Assembly (NCBI GenBank): GCA_018398815.1
Contig: CM031595.1
Span: forward strand, 56,627,370 to 56,691,369
Source: Conus ventricosus
Taxonomy: Eukaryota; Mollusca; Gastropoda; Neogastropoda; Conidae
Direction of reading: 5' to 3'
Length of the DNA: 64,000 bases
Shown here in pieces: positions 11,861-21,370 of this stretch; the first letter of the stretch is position 1; each line of letters opens with the position of its first letter. A program made the translations under genes and the position numbers. The notes under the pieces are model-generated. The model was not told where the DNA came from, did no database searches, and saw nothing but the letters and a program-made list of their open reading frames with translations.

Positions 11861-12805
11861 TCATTTGCTGACTTTCGGTCGTTTGATAAAGTAATCTGCA
11901 ATTCCTCCAGAAGCTGGCCTTTTGCACCCTTCCACTGGTACACTTGGTCTGCTTGAGGGAAGGCAAGCAACAAAATGGTTGGGGAACCACCCTGTTGCAG
12001 GCAAATCTTTACCAGTCATCCTGGTCCACATGATCCCTGGAAGAGGGTGGGGGGTTTCCATGCCATGTTCAGAGCTCCTTGCATGAAGTACTCGGTGGTA
12101 AAATGGCCTCACGTTATACCCGCCATACTCTGGGTACACCGAGTGCAGGTCTGTCTGGAGCACGCTGGCAACAGCATGAACCTGCCATATGCCCATGTAC
12201 TCAGACCTTTTGCTGACCTGCAGAAGTTCTTTTCTGAACACTTTCAGCACTACTTCTGGTGTTGTTTCTGTATCATTGAAGAAGTCTGAGTGCTGAGCAA
12301 CAATCTTACTCCGAGAGTGATCTGACAGGTAGAAATGTTCATTTACAGCCAGCTCTACTACAATTCTGGCTCTCATCTCGATGTGCCCATTCTCATGTCC
12401 AAATGCCAGAAGCGATGCTGAACGTGGCAAACAATTGCCGTCCCCATAGATAGCCACTGGACTCAGCTGAGAGGATGAAGGGTAGAGATCCTTAGCTTTC
12501 TCATCAACAGTAAAGTTTTGGGCATCAAATTGCCTGTTGTAAGGTACAGGGATCTGCTTGAGCACATTCTCTGCGTCCTGGGAAATCAATTTCAGTTGAT
12601 CACAGCTTTCACCCCCTGCGTCCTGTAGCTTTCGCAGCAAGTCCTCAAAGAATTCTTGTCTTTTCTGACTGTTGCTCTTGATTTCCTCTACGTTTGGTAA
12701 GTTACAATATGATGGCAGAGATGTAATTCCTTTGCCAAGAGAATTGTTTTGGGGCTTTTGAATTTCAGTCTTTTTGTTACAGAGAGATGAACTGGCACCG
12801 TCCAT
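11861..12805 (-). CDS. OTU-like cysteine protease domain of the hAT-like element (314 aa)
   Basis: OTU proteases cut ubiquitin chains. The catalytic site YGDGNCLPRSAS (near residue 120; Asp and Cys of D-G-N-C) is followed by RARIVVELAVNEHFYLS. WFPNHFVACLP near residue 280 supplies the catalytic His. Spacing and order fit the OTU fold, and all three catalytic residues are present. The C-terminus is basic and ends GGIADYFIKRPK. The first Met at 12805 may not be the real start: the frame is open upstream to about 12850 and may join the repeat-bearing transposase part after a one-base shift. The nearest known architecture is OTU-like domains in vertnin- and transposon-type proteins. Activity is an inference. 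Confidence 0.75.
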   Translation of the reverse strand: MDGASSSLCNKKTEIQKPQNNSLGKGITSLPSYCNLPNVEEIKSNSQKRQEFFEDLLRKLQDAGGESCDQLKLISQDAENVLKQIPVPYNRQFDAQNFTVDEKAKDLYPSSSQLSPVAIYGDGNCLPRSASLLAFGHENGHIEMRARIVVELAVNEHFYLSDHSRSKIVAQHSDFFNDTETTPEVVLKVFRKELLQVSKRSEYMGIWQVHAVASVLQTDLHSVYPEYGGYNVRPFYHRVLHARSSEHGMETPHPLPGIMWTRMTGKDLPATGWFPNHFVACLPSSRPSVPVEGCKRPASGGIADYFIKRPKVSK

Positions 12806-12945
12806 CTTCCCCTGTCGCTCAACAGTACTTCCACGATCCCCTGCCTGCTTAAAGGCAAAAACCCCGATCTCTTCAAAGCTACCATATCCAGCTTCTTTCC
12901 CACATCACCTCTGAGAGGTGGGATGACACCACCCGTATTTCCTAG

Positions 12946-13495
12946 TTGCTCAACAGTTTTCTGTTCATCTCCTACAGTCTTCGTTGAAGCAAAACCTTTC
13001 TTCTTGATGGCACCCTTCTTGACAGCATCCCTTTTCTCCGCATCTTCAACCCCAGTCTTCTTGCTCCTGACAGATCCAGCATCAGCCTTTGTCGCAGCTT
13101 CACCTCTAAGAGGTGGGATGACACCACCTGTCTGTCCCAGTTGCTCAACAGTTTTCTGTTTATCTCCTACAGTCTTCGTTGAAGCAAAACCTTTCTTCTT
13201 GATGGCACCCTTCTTGACAGCATCCCTTTTCTCCGCATCTTCAACCCCAGTCTTCTTGCTCCTGACAGATCCAGCATCAGCCTTTGTCGCAGCTTCACCT
13301 CTAAGAGGTGGGATGACACCACCTGTCTGTCTGTCCCAGTTGCTCAACAGTTTTCTGTTTATCTCCTACAGTCTTCGTTGAAGCAAAAGCTTTCTTCTTG
13401 ATGGCACCCTTCTTGACAGCATCACTTTTCTCCGCATCTTCAACCCCAGTCTTCTTGCTCCCGACAGATCCAGCATCAGCCTTTGTCGCAGCAGC
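12946..13495 (-). repeat. 195-bp in-gene tandem repeat (about 65 residues, three copies)
   Basis: The unit encodes KKTGVEDAEKRDAVKKGA and ends TVGDKQKTVEQLG, then GGVIPPLRG. It is rich in Lys and Ala and predicted to be disordered. Units start at 12946, 13141 and 13340. The last interval is 199 instead of 195 because of an extra TGTC at 13324-13335, which shifts the frame. The repeat links the hAT part and the OTU part. Confidence 0.9.
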
Positions 13496-14590
13496 TGTTA
13501 TTCGCCTCTGTCTTTTTTCCTCATCAAGCCTCTTCTTCTCATTCAGAAATGCCTTGTATGTGGCATTCGCTGACGTCGTTGATATTCTCATACTATGACT
13601 GATGGCCATATTGCAGCTTGTCGTCTTTTGTGCTTTCAAGGCGTACTTTGTGACTGCAATGGCTTCATAGTTTTCTGGAGTGAGCAACACCCGATCAGTC
13701 TCAACAATGTCATCCATTATGTTGAAGGTTCCTTCGATGATGGAACCAGTGACGATAGTGAGCACAGCTTTCACTAGCTTTGTCAGAACTGGATATCTCA
13801 ACTCATCACTTCCAATGGCTTTCAGTTCAGAAATCGGGTACCACCAGTCTTTGTCCAGTTTGTCGCTCTTCATGTACTCTGGTAATAAGGCCTTCAGATG
13901 AGTGTCACTGCAGTATTGCCTTGCTTCTTGTTGGAGGTGCCCAGCCTCTTCAGGAGAAACCACATTACTGAGCTTCCCAGCAAGCTGAATGAATCCGTTC
14001 ACAGTGTCCTCATGCTGCTGCAGTTCAGGATCCAGTGCAGTCAGGTTTGCAAGAGTAGTGTTGCTCAGTGGAAGCTTGTTCTGAAGACACTTGCATGCAC
14101 TTGCATATCCTTGTCGGAGTTGATGCTGGAAGTTCTTAAACCAATACGGCTGCTTGCTTTCTTTCCTCAGCTTGTGGTACAGCGTGTTTGCATAGGCTCC
14201 CACAATCAAGTTTTTATCAGAAACCTGATTTTCTCTTTTTGAACAGTCAATCTTCTGCAATGCTGAGACACTGTGTTCCTGTGGCATGACTTCAGGAGTC
14301 ACAAACAGGGAGATAAAATCTCTTGTCAGCGTGTACAGTTGCACATGAAGCTTGTGAAGGACAAGTTTCTCTGTCTGGAACAGCTTGACAAACTTTCTGA
14401 AGTGTTCTAGCACACCCCTGTAAAGCTGAAGCAGGAGAGAAGTTTTCGTATCTTGGCTGAACAGAGCGACAAGGATGCGATCTTTCCTCTCTGACGTTGC
14501 CGTGTTGCTTTTTTTGGCTTCTTTGTGAATTTCATGAATCCTCGCCACTTCGTCTGAAGAAACTTCTGTCCGTCTCAGCACATCCTGGAA
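13301..14590 (-). CDS. hAT-like transposase C-terminal exon
   Basis: An acceptor CCTGTTCCAG precedes DVLRRTEVSS at about 14590. The 426-residue reading covers the C-terminal half of a hAT-like protein: LPLSNTTLANLTALDPELQ near residue 165, then DWWYPISELKAIGSDELRYP and VLTIVTGSIIEGTFNIMDD, which occupies the place of the hAT dimerisation motif. Paralogous readings occur at 47211-47668 (MPLANPVLMCFSSLDPLIRG) and 50263-51085 (MPLNNKVLRCFACVDPQTRG), so this is a family with several copies here. Its end runs into the 65-residue repeats and is frameshifted at 13324-13335. Confidence 0.75.
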   Translation of the reverse strand, partial: FQDVLRRTEVSSDEVARIHEIHKEAKKSNTATSERKDRILVALFSQDTKTSLLLQLYRGVLEHFRKFVKLFQTEKLVLHKLHVQLYTLTRDFISLFVTPEVMPQEHSVSALQKIDCSKRENQVSDKNLIVGAYANTLYHKLRKESKQPYWFKNFQHQLRQGYASACKCLQNKLPLSNTTLANLTALDPELQQHEDTVNGFIQLAGKLSNVVSPEEAGHLQQEARQYCSDTHLKALLPEYMKSDKLDKDWWYPISELKAIGSDELRYPVLTKLVKAVLTIVTGSIIEGTFNIMDDIVETDRVLLTPENYEAIAVTKYALKAQKTTSCNMAISHSMRISTTSANATYKAFLNEKKRLDEEKRQRRITAAATKADAGSVGSKKTGVEDAEKSDAVKKGAIKKKAFASTKTVGDKQKTVEQLGQTDRWCHPTS

Positions 14591-14598
14591 CAGGTTCC

Positions 14599-14600
<2 letters not shown>

Positions 14601-14643
<43 letters not shown>

Positions 14644-14660
14644 CGCACACACACACACAG
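14601..14660. repeat. (CA)n microsatellite in an intron of the hAT-like gene
   Basis: About 60 bases of CA repeat just upstream of the acceptor of the C-terminal exon. Confidence 0.95.
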
Positions 14661-14949
14661 GAAATGTGACATTAACCAACAGCCAGGGCACACACAACTT
14701 ACCATGGAAATTAAACTGGACGACTGTAGCCTGTTTGGGGTTGGTGACATTTCGTTATCAGGCTACCTCAGACTACTGGTAACTGTACAGACAACTTACT
14801 ACACACAGGACAGCAACCACTCCATTACCTGCTTGCCCTGCCTTGAAATTCAACTCTTGATTATTTGTCTCTGCATCAATATTGATCAATTACCTGTGTT
14901 GAGTCTGCTCTTCTTTGCTGAGGAATCCAAAGAAGAAGATGATCAGGGA

Positions 14950-15066
14950 TCGCGTAGGTAATGGATCCTGTCAGCAACATCCACCATCTGCAGGAATCTG
15001 GATCCAACAGGTCTGACCAAGTGGCGGGTGTCCATGTGCAGCAAAGCACAGACTTCATCGAGAAGG
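14950..15066 (-). CDS. Short internal exon of the hAT-like gene
   Basis: A polypyrimidine tract and CCCACAG acceptor at 15067 precede DLLDEVCALLHMDTRHL and VGSRFLQMVDVADRIHYL. This text continues the hAT core exon and precedes the C-terminal exon, and has no stop. The donor side near 14950 is unclear. The flanking introns (14591-14950, 15067-15485) hold no other supported gene. Confidence 0.6.
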
Positions 15067-15485
15067 TCTGTGGGAAGGGAGAAAGAGGCAATTAATTGAG
15101 CCTCTATAGATAAATGCATCATACGCACATACACACAGAGCTCAGATGGCATGATGATGTAGATTAAATGTTTAGCTAGGCGGGAATTCCATGCATCTCA
15201 TGATCAATGTATTTCATTACTGATCTACCATATTTTAGTTATTGTACATAAATAATGAACACAATATCCTGAATATAAACTTGAAATTCCCCTAAATAGG
15301 GATCGTTCTTTTCCGTCAAAAATGCAAACAGACTTAGTAGTACACGGTGCTAATTGTAGATGTTACCCAATGTTTTTCTATGAAAGAATGTCTTTAAAGA
15401 GGGGAATTTAAACAGAAGAGTTACAATGTAGCTTCAAACAACTAAATCAGCTCACGTGTTAAAAAAAAAAAAAAGGAAAAATAAC

Positions 15486-16135
15486 CTCACCTGTCGCCTT
15501 TGGACTCAGTTTGAAGTCATAGTAGAGATCGTTGCTCAAGTCCTCCAGGTATCCGTCAAAAGATTTGCAGAAGTCTTTCGCAATAGTGTTCACAATATGC
15601 ACTGTGTCTCCATGTACATCAAGAAGATGTGGGTTCTTCTGGCGCAGCAGCGCTTCAACACCCTTGTGTTTGCCTCTCATGACGTTGCAGTTGTCCATGA
15701 GGCAACTCACAATATTGCTCCATGCAACCTCCTCAGCATCACTTTTCGTCTTGTCCAGATGGAACATCTCCTGAAGGCCATGAAAAATGTTCTTTGCGTT
15801 TGACTGATTTTCAGAAAAACTACCAAGCAAATAAGTCACGACTTCACCTTTGGCTTTCTGTTCATCAAAGAAGCGAACAAGAACATTCACAACTTTCGCA
15901 TTTGCGTTGTTGGTGGCCTCATCAAGGGTTAAAGAGAAGAATGTCTTTTTCAGTGATTCCAGAAGCTCTTTCCTGAAACCCCTGGCCACTCCATGGGTAA
16001 GTGTGTACGCTGTTGCCGTTCTTGACAGGGACAAAGAGTCTAGCACTTTGGGATCTTCTGCTAGAGTTTTACAAAACTCAATGAGTGCTGGTGCCAAAGA
16101 AAACGGAAGGCAATGCTCTGCTAGAAATGCGCACG
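15486..16135 (-). CDS. hAT-like transposase core exon
   Basis: The exon ends at a good donor (GCGACAG followed by GTGAGG, about 15487). Residues include FFSLTLDEATNNANAKVVNV with the first catalytic-type Asp region, VVTYLLGSFSENQS, and SCLMDNCNVMRGKHKGVEAL, the hAT block in which a conserved Asp precedes a G-K-H-N/K-G motif. NPHLLDVHGDTVHIVNT takes the place of the usual C-H-x-x-x-x-H region. The family is therefore hAT-like, and one standard Cys/His block is altered. A frameshift near 16130 separates it from exon 1. Confidence 0.7.
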
Positions 16136-16250
16136 TGCGTATTTTGAGGTCAGTGATACGGTCCGTCTTCGGGAGACATGCGATAACTGGTTTGGCTGTT
16201 GGAAGTTGTTGTGTGTGGCCTGTGCATCAAGTCTTTGAAAATGCTGAGGA

Positions 16251-16490
16251 TCACTGGCATGGGCCAAAAACAATTTTTTTTCCGTTTGACTTGTACACCA
16301 ACCGCTTTGAACACAAGTTACACCATGCCACACCGGCCTCGTCGATTTTCTTGAGCCAGAGACTGAACTTTCGTTTTACACTGTCTTCTTCTTGCAACCA
16401 TTCACTTCGCCATTTGTTTTTTATATCTTTGTCAATACTGCGAGCTTCGGCATCATCTGTAAGGAACTTCATTTTGACTTTCCTAACCAC
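16251..16490 (-). CDS. First exon of the hAT-like gene (BED-like Cys motif)
   Basis: Starts MVRKVKMKFLTDDAEARSI. The text NKWRSEW and VAWCNLCSKRLVYKS is shared in pattern with exons at 23465-23762 (NKWKWEW, ARCIVCNKDVSYASRG) and 29105-29310 (NKWRWEW, ARCVLCTTDIVYLS). In the 23-kb copy the pair C-x2-C is followed by a His pair (LTDHLRSKKH), a BED-type zinc finger for DNA binding. Here the frame breaks after the Cys pair near 16250, so the His part is read in another frame. Confidence 0.65.
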   Translation of the reverse strand: MVRKVKMKFLTDDAEARSIDKDIKNKWRSEWLQEEDSVKRKFSLWLKKIDEAGVAWCNLCSKRLVYKSNGKKIVFGPCQ

Positions 16491-16724
16491 TCACAAACAC
16501 TGAAACCGCACATACACTGTAGTCAAGTTCTTTTCCATTGAAGGCGAAGCACAGAAACATTGATTCAAGATGGCGGACATTGGAAACGGAAGTTTCAGTT
16601 TTGGCGGTAAAAAAATGTTGGATCGGGAACGGATTCGGTATGTCAACACTTGCAATAAGGTTTTTTTTTGTTTGTTTTTTGCTGTGACGGAATTCCGTTT
16701 AAAACGGAAGAACTTTCATCCCTG

Positions 16725-17427
16725 GGCAGGGTACCCGGCGGGAGGCCTGCAGTACATTCATCCCCAGAATGACTGCCTCCTGGTCCCCTTCGTCGTCCCC
16801 GACACACCCGCGCTTCACTACAATGCCCCGCCCACTGACAGTGGTTCCACTAACCTGCACATCCGCCTCAAAGTAGCCTAGGTAAGGCACCTCCAGCCCG
16901 TTGGCTGCTGTTATTCTTATCAGCCCCTGGGCTCCACACAGCCGGACGTCACTTGTTCTAAACAATTCCTGGAATGACTTTTCTGTCATCAAGGTGACCT
17001 GTGATCCTGTGTCTACCAGTGCCTCCACCTCCTTCCCATTAATCTTAATGGTGGTTCTGGGTCTGGGCCCTACCAACCTACCTAGTGAGTCTTTTCCTCC
17101 CCACCCTACAGTTCGACTCTTCACTGTAGAGGACGTCCGTTTCCCTGGTTCTGGGGACAGTTTCGTTTCATGTGGCCCGAGCCTCCACAACGAAAACAGA
17201 TGGGTTTTCCATCCTTCCCCAAGTGGGGACGGGATCGACGTGAATATTCCTTCCCCTTTTCTATTTTCCTCCCGTTGACCTGGTTGTTCTCCATCGCTGC
17301 AACCCGTTCTGCCAGTCGCTCTACCAACTTGGTCAGTTCAATCACACTAGCTTGGGACTCGACAGACGCAGTTGCTGTTGCTGCTTGGGGGGTGGGCTGG
17401 CGCATGGAGTCCTCCTGTAACTCCCAC
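16725..17427 (-). CDS. Ty3/gypsy gag zinc knuckle and retroviral-type aspartic protease
   Basis: Reading leftward from 17427, a Gln/Ala-rich linker leads to the CCHC knuckle CFRCGGSGHMKRNCPQN (about 17190). The protease follows: EALVDTGSQVTLM contains the active-site D-T-G, and EAVILGMNVLQ is the conserved end block. The protein packages and matures the gypsy particle. Two readings overlap around 17121-17190, consistent with a frameshift between gag and pro. It ends at GGCAGG, the target site of the hAT-like element, and continues into the RT linker at 10137. Confidence 0.85.
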
Positions 17428-18020
17428 TTAACCCTCTGCCTACCGCATGACTTTGTGCTATATGACTATGAGAATACCATGCCAAGAGAGGTAACTCCGC
17501 AACACATACACACTTGCCATAAAGAAACCTCAATAGAAAATTTGTTTTTAACTTATCTATTCTGTAAAAGTAATGAAAAAAATTCAAAGACATCACTCCA
17601 TCCAAAACAGCCATTTCCCCCCACATATAGTGAACTGGTACAACGAGGAAAAAAAAACAAAACGAACAGACTAACTGTACTTTGGTATTCTCAGTGCTAA
17701 AACAATTTTCCCTAAATTCACTGTACCCACAGAACATCATGGATTAGGAGCACAGAGTGATTTTCCAAGTCTAAACAAAGTACTGAAACCTTCAGGAACA
17801 AAATAAAGTCATTCTGTATGGTATGCATACTAAATAATCAACTTTTATTGTGAAGCAAAAAACAACAACCCAAACTTCAACAATTTTGTTAAACTGAAGG
17901 CAAGAAGATTTGTCTTCTAACTACTGAGGGGAAAAAATAACAAGAACAGATTACTGAATACTGGGCTTTAGATTGTGATGGAATTCAACAAAAATGTGCT
18001 TTTGCACAAGTGCACTGAGC

Positions 18021-18054
<34 letters not shown>

Positions 18055-18914
18055 CACACACGCACTGTGGTGATGATGTACCTCTTGTCCGGCTCCTCTT
18101 TGCTTTTTGATAAACAGGCAGTTTTTATTTCAGGCCAGAGTTTATGTTCATCCTTTTCTGCTTGCTTTTGTGCAGCAAATAAATTTGTTTCTCGTTAAAA
18201 GTCTGCCAAAATTCTTATGAAATCAAAAAGCTAAAGGTGATGCTCCTACAGGCAAATCGTGGGACACACCCACTGACTGACCTGGTTTCCTGGCTATCAA
18301 AACAAGGGAAACTTTGGGGGGGCTTCACTTCTTGTAGCCAACCACTCCAGTCAAGAATTAAAGAATCTCTAGCAAGTTTTGTTTTTCGAATTTTCTTTTT
18401 TTGGGGGTCTGGGCCCAGCAGCAATGGGCTATTCGACATCGTCATTATCATCGCCTGAATCATTATTGATTCCGGCCTCAAAATCAGTCAGCAGTCGATC
18501 TTTATTCATAACTAGGTCAAGATTGACGTCCGAATCGTCTTGCTTCAAATCTTCTTCAAGAGTGTAGCCTGCAAATACGCTCTCTTCATCAATATCACTT
18601 CAGAAAATGAATTCTGCAAGTTGCATAGTTACTTGATCCGCCATTTTCCCAGAAAATCTTCGCGAAAAAAAGCCGAACTTTGAAAATTCACAGCAGCGAA
18701 ACTACTCCACCAAAACTCATGCAACAAAAACCAAAATGGCGTCCAGAAACGGAAGTACCGGAAGACTCTTCTGTCGCAATTGCATTCTGGGATATGCGAT
18801 GGTGAAAGCGAAAGTCGTTGACCGAGTATTCAGCGGTCGATCTCGGTCGATCCGGTATTCAGAAAGAGGAAATCTCGCGGTCGATCTCGGTCGATCCGGT
18901 AGGCATTGGGTTAA
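17428..18914 (-). mobile_element. piggyBac-like non-autonomous element, copy 2
   Basis: TTAACCCTCTGCCTACC starts at 17428 and GGTAGGCATTGGGTTAA ends at 18914. It lies inside the gypsy gag gene. Removing it and one TTAA joins the two gag halves in one frame (A-I-K-W-E-L across the site), which proves the insertion is secondary. It is nearly identical to copy 1 at 544-2023. A run of about 35 C at 18017-18051 is expanded compared with about 8 C in copy 1. Confidence 0.9.
18270..18644 (-). pseudogene. piggyBac transposase N-terminal remnant (copy 2)
   Basis: The start at 18644 reads MADQVTMQLAEF. An acidic stretch (DSDVNLDLVMNKDRLL) follows, then KKIRKTKLARDSLILDW and WLQEVKPPQ. This is a better preserved version of the remnant in copy 1. 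One or two stops and a frameshift break it and no catalytic domain follows. Confidence 0.5.
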
Positions 18915-19527
18915 TGGCAAATGCTCGTGCGTCTAGGAAACTGATAGGCCCCTCTATAGTCCTGGCCCTGAGCTGCCTCATTAGCAAACCATCCCTCAGC
19001 CCACTAATGAACTGGTCCCGTAAGACCTGTTCGTCCTGGGGCCGCTGACCCTGTGCCCCTTGCCTAGCCGTGAGGTCTTTGAACGCCTTGTTCAGCCGGT
19101 TTGCAAAATCCCTCACCCCCTCACCTGTCTGCTGTTCTAAGCTGTTAAATGTCGCCAACAGCTGCTGTACCGATCGGTTGTCCCCATATGTGTCCTGGAG
19201 AATGCTCCACAGACTATCTAGTGTCCGAATGTGGTCTGGGGGATAACAGTCGAGGTCGTCCTTGACTGCGTCCCCTAGATGGGACCTCACGAAACGAATT
19301 TTTTCACTTTCAAACTCAAGGTTTTGAGTCTTCCATGCAGCTGAGCATTTTTCCTTGAACTCCTGGAGTTGCCTTATCCCTCCCTTAAACGTGGGCACAA
19401 CAACTTCCCTCTGCACTACCACTATCTTTTCCTCCTTGTATTTTAATCTGTCTAGGTCAGTTGTTAATTCACCAATCATTTGTTTCATTGCTTCCAATTG
19501 TTCTACTTCGGTTGCTGCTTCAGCCAT
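18915..19527 (-). CDS. Ty3/gypsy gag (capsid region)
   Basis: Starts MAEAATEVEQLEAMKQMIG at 19527. A short coiled-coil-like N-terminus is followed by a gypsy capsid region: AAWKTQNLEFESEKIRFV, LDSLWSILQDTYGD, LLATFNSLEQQTGEGV, RDQFISGLRDGLLMRQLR. The latter text is typical of retrotransposon gag (DUF-type capsid). It is intact up to the piggyBac insertion at 18914 and continues at 17427. This protein forms the particle that holds element RNA. Confidence 0.85.
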
Positions 19528-20377
19528 TTGAGGGTCTTTTCAAATATGAACAGAACAATTAACAACTTGAATAAACGAATGAAGTCAGTTGGTTTTCTGA
19601 AGTTAACGCTTTTCCTTTTTCTCTCAACGAGTTAACTAACTATTCACAGATAGGGAAAGGTAAAAAGAGACACACGGAAAAAATGCACTCTCTAACGACA
19701 AACACATTAAATCATGAGAACAACACAAAGACAGGCCAATTGTCAACAGTCAGTGGCAACAGTCCAACACATCTGGCAAAGATCCTGCGCAGGGCGATGT
19801 CTCCTTTCCCGTGACCTGTAAGAGAGACACTTCCAACCCACCCTAAGCAACTACAAGTCCTTCACCGTCAGCTGAGGCACTCAACCTCTCAGCAGCGCGA
19901 CGAGCTGTGCGCGCCTAGTGCAACAGCTGGCCGTTCTCCGCGCTGTCGCCTGGGGCTGCTCCTTCAACAACAGTGGACCGTGCAGGCCCAGTGTCTCAAC
20001 AATGACAAAAGGATACCTGTGAGGAGTCCTTGTCGTCGTTGGGGCTGCCCGCGTCCTGAGGTCGGTATGTTCCATCCTGTCGGCGATGCCATTTGTAAGG
20101 GGTGGTGGATGAATGCGTAAGGAGGGTAGAAGGGACAGAAGGAGTTGGGGAGAGAGCGAGTTGACACATCAACTTCAACACCAGTTCGTTGGTCCTCTCT
20201 TTTTATTTTGAATCATGGTTGGATTGAACCAACCATAACCAAACCACCGACCTATTAAGACATAAACAATAATAATCATAAACATGAGGTACTATGTAAA
20301 ACATATACAGGAAGACACAATTATTCAAATTAAGCTAAGACAAAAGTGCAGGATTTACAACAAACATCAACACACAA
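19528..20377 (-). other. Presumed gypsy leader and LTR edge
   Basis: Upstream of gag. No gene. The bases 20167-20183 (CATCAACTTCAACACCA on the plus strand) end in CCA and could be a tRNA primer site read in reverse, which would place the 5' LTR to its right. GGTTGGATTGAACCAACC at about 20218 is an imperfect palindrome. The second LTR is outside the window, so the LTR cannot be defined. Confidence 0.35.
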
Positions 20378-20384
20378 GGCCTCC

Positions 20385-20601
20385 CCGTTGCGAACGGTAG
20401 GAGGTACAACATACATTTACAATCCATAACATAATCATCACATTAACCAAAGGGGATCCCCGTTGCGAACGGCAGGATCAACAACATAATACTTTTATTA
20501 TCATAACATTAAGAAAAGGGATCCCCGTTGCGAACGGCAGGATCAACAATATAATTATTTCATGAACATAACATTAACACTGAGACTCCCCGTTGCGAAC
20601 G
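20385..20601. repeat. Four spaced copies of palindrome CCGTTGCGAACGG
   Basis: Exact copies at 20385-20397, 20460-20472, 20525-20537 and 20589-20601, spaced 75, 65 and 64 bases. Each sits in CCCC...GGCAGGA (first copy GGTAGGA). Arms CCGTT/AACGG surround a GCG centre. The spacer sequences are related but more variable. Position suggests the U3/promoter part of the gypsy LTR (inference). Confidence 0.85.
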
Positions 20602-21370
20602 GCAGGAGCAATGAACAATAAATGAAATCAATTAACATCTGATTTTCAACAGCAGCTACACAATTGTGTGGGGAAAAATCATATGTGTAGTGTCCACACA
20701 TATGATGAAACTCAGAAAGGACACACCTTGCACATGAACAAACCAACTAAAGCTATCCTCCTTTCTTGGCACTCACACCCACCTCAGGACAGGGTCTAGA
20801 TTATTACTCAGCAGATTCAGTTAGTCTCTCATAATATGAAAACAAATTCTCATTTACTCGTAATAATACATACACAATCATCATTCAATTAATGGCTCTG
20901 ACAAAGAAACCCAATCTTTTTCATTCAATACCATTGATTGCATACACATTGGCTTGTGGTAACAATAACCATTGTGACCACCAGCTTTACAAAAAAATCC
21001 ATGGTACCAAAAAGGTACAATGAATTGCACAGGGACATGTGAAAAATGTCAAAACTAAAAATTTATAACAGAATATCGACATGGGAAAACCATTATCTAC
21101 CTCAGGACAGGGTGTTGACACACACCCGTCATCTGTCCCGGCCACCTCTCTGGTGTGGAACAGGCATCCTCTGAAAAGGGCAACATGTGTGTCCCTAAAT
21201 CATAGCACCCAGACGCACATGATCTTCAAAAAAAAAAAGTAAATGCCTGGCATCAACATAGCCAGCAGAATTCAGCAAAGGGAAGCAACTCATACATTTC
21301 AATGGTTTACTCTTCAAGAAAAAAGGGTTACTTCCCTTCATTCATCCATCGTCGCAACGCGCCCAACTTC
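20602..21370. other. No gene seen; possible gypsy LTR interior
   Basis: AT-rich. CCTCAGGACAGGGT occurs twice (about 20782 and 21103). No ORF with recognisable product. Confidence 0.4.

Larger units (their letters stand above)
10138..16724 (-). mobile_element. hAT-like transposon carrying a multi-exon gene with OTU domain
   Basis: The terminal inverted repeat is CAGGGGTGAAAG at 10138 and CTTTCATCCCTG ending at 16724, the CAGGG-type end of hAT elements. GGCAGG is duplicated on both sides (10132-10137, 16725-16730). The insertion lies between gypsy protease and RT. Its minus-strand gene runs 16490 to 11861: a BED-like Cys exon, a hAT core exon, a short exon, a hAT C-terminal exon, a 65-residue tandem repeat and an OTU protease domain. 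Its left third (10150-11700) is non-coding and holds a 63-bp minisatellite. A 6-bp duplication is shorter than the classic 8 bp of hAT; hAT groups with 5-6 bp are known. Confidence 0.75.

Noticed and set aside
12923..13381. Plus-strand 152-residue Ser/Phe-rich reading
   Set aside because: Antisense of the 195-bp coding repeats.
15459..16503. Plus-strand readings of 115 and 217 residues
   Set aside because: Antisense to the hAT-like exons, whose minus-strand motifs are clear.
20167..20183. A definite tRNA primer binding site
   Set aside because: Ends in CCA and lies in the right place, but I cannot match it to a specific tRNA and the LTR edges are not visible.
20385..20601. CRISPR-like repeat-spacer layout
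   Set aside because: Only four short palindromes with related, drifting spacers; no cas genes and a eukaryotic context.
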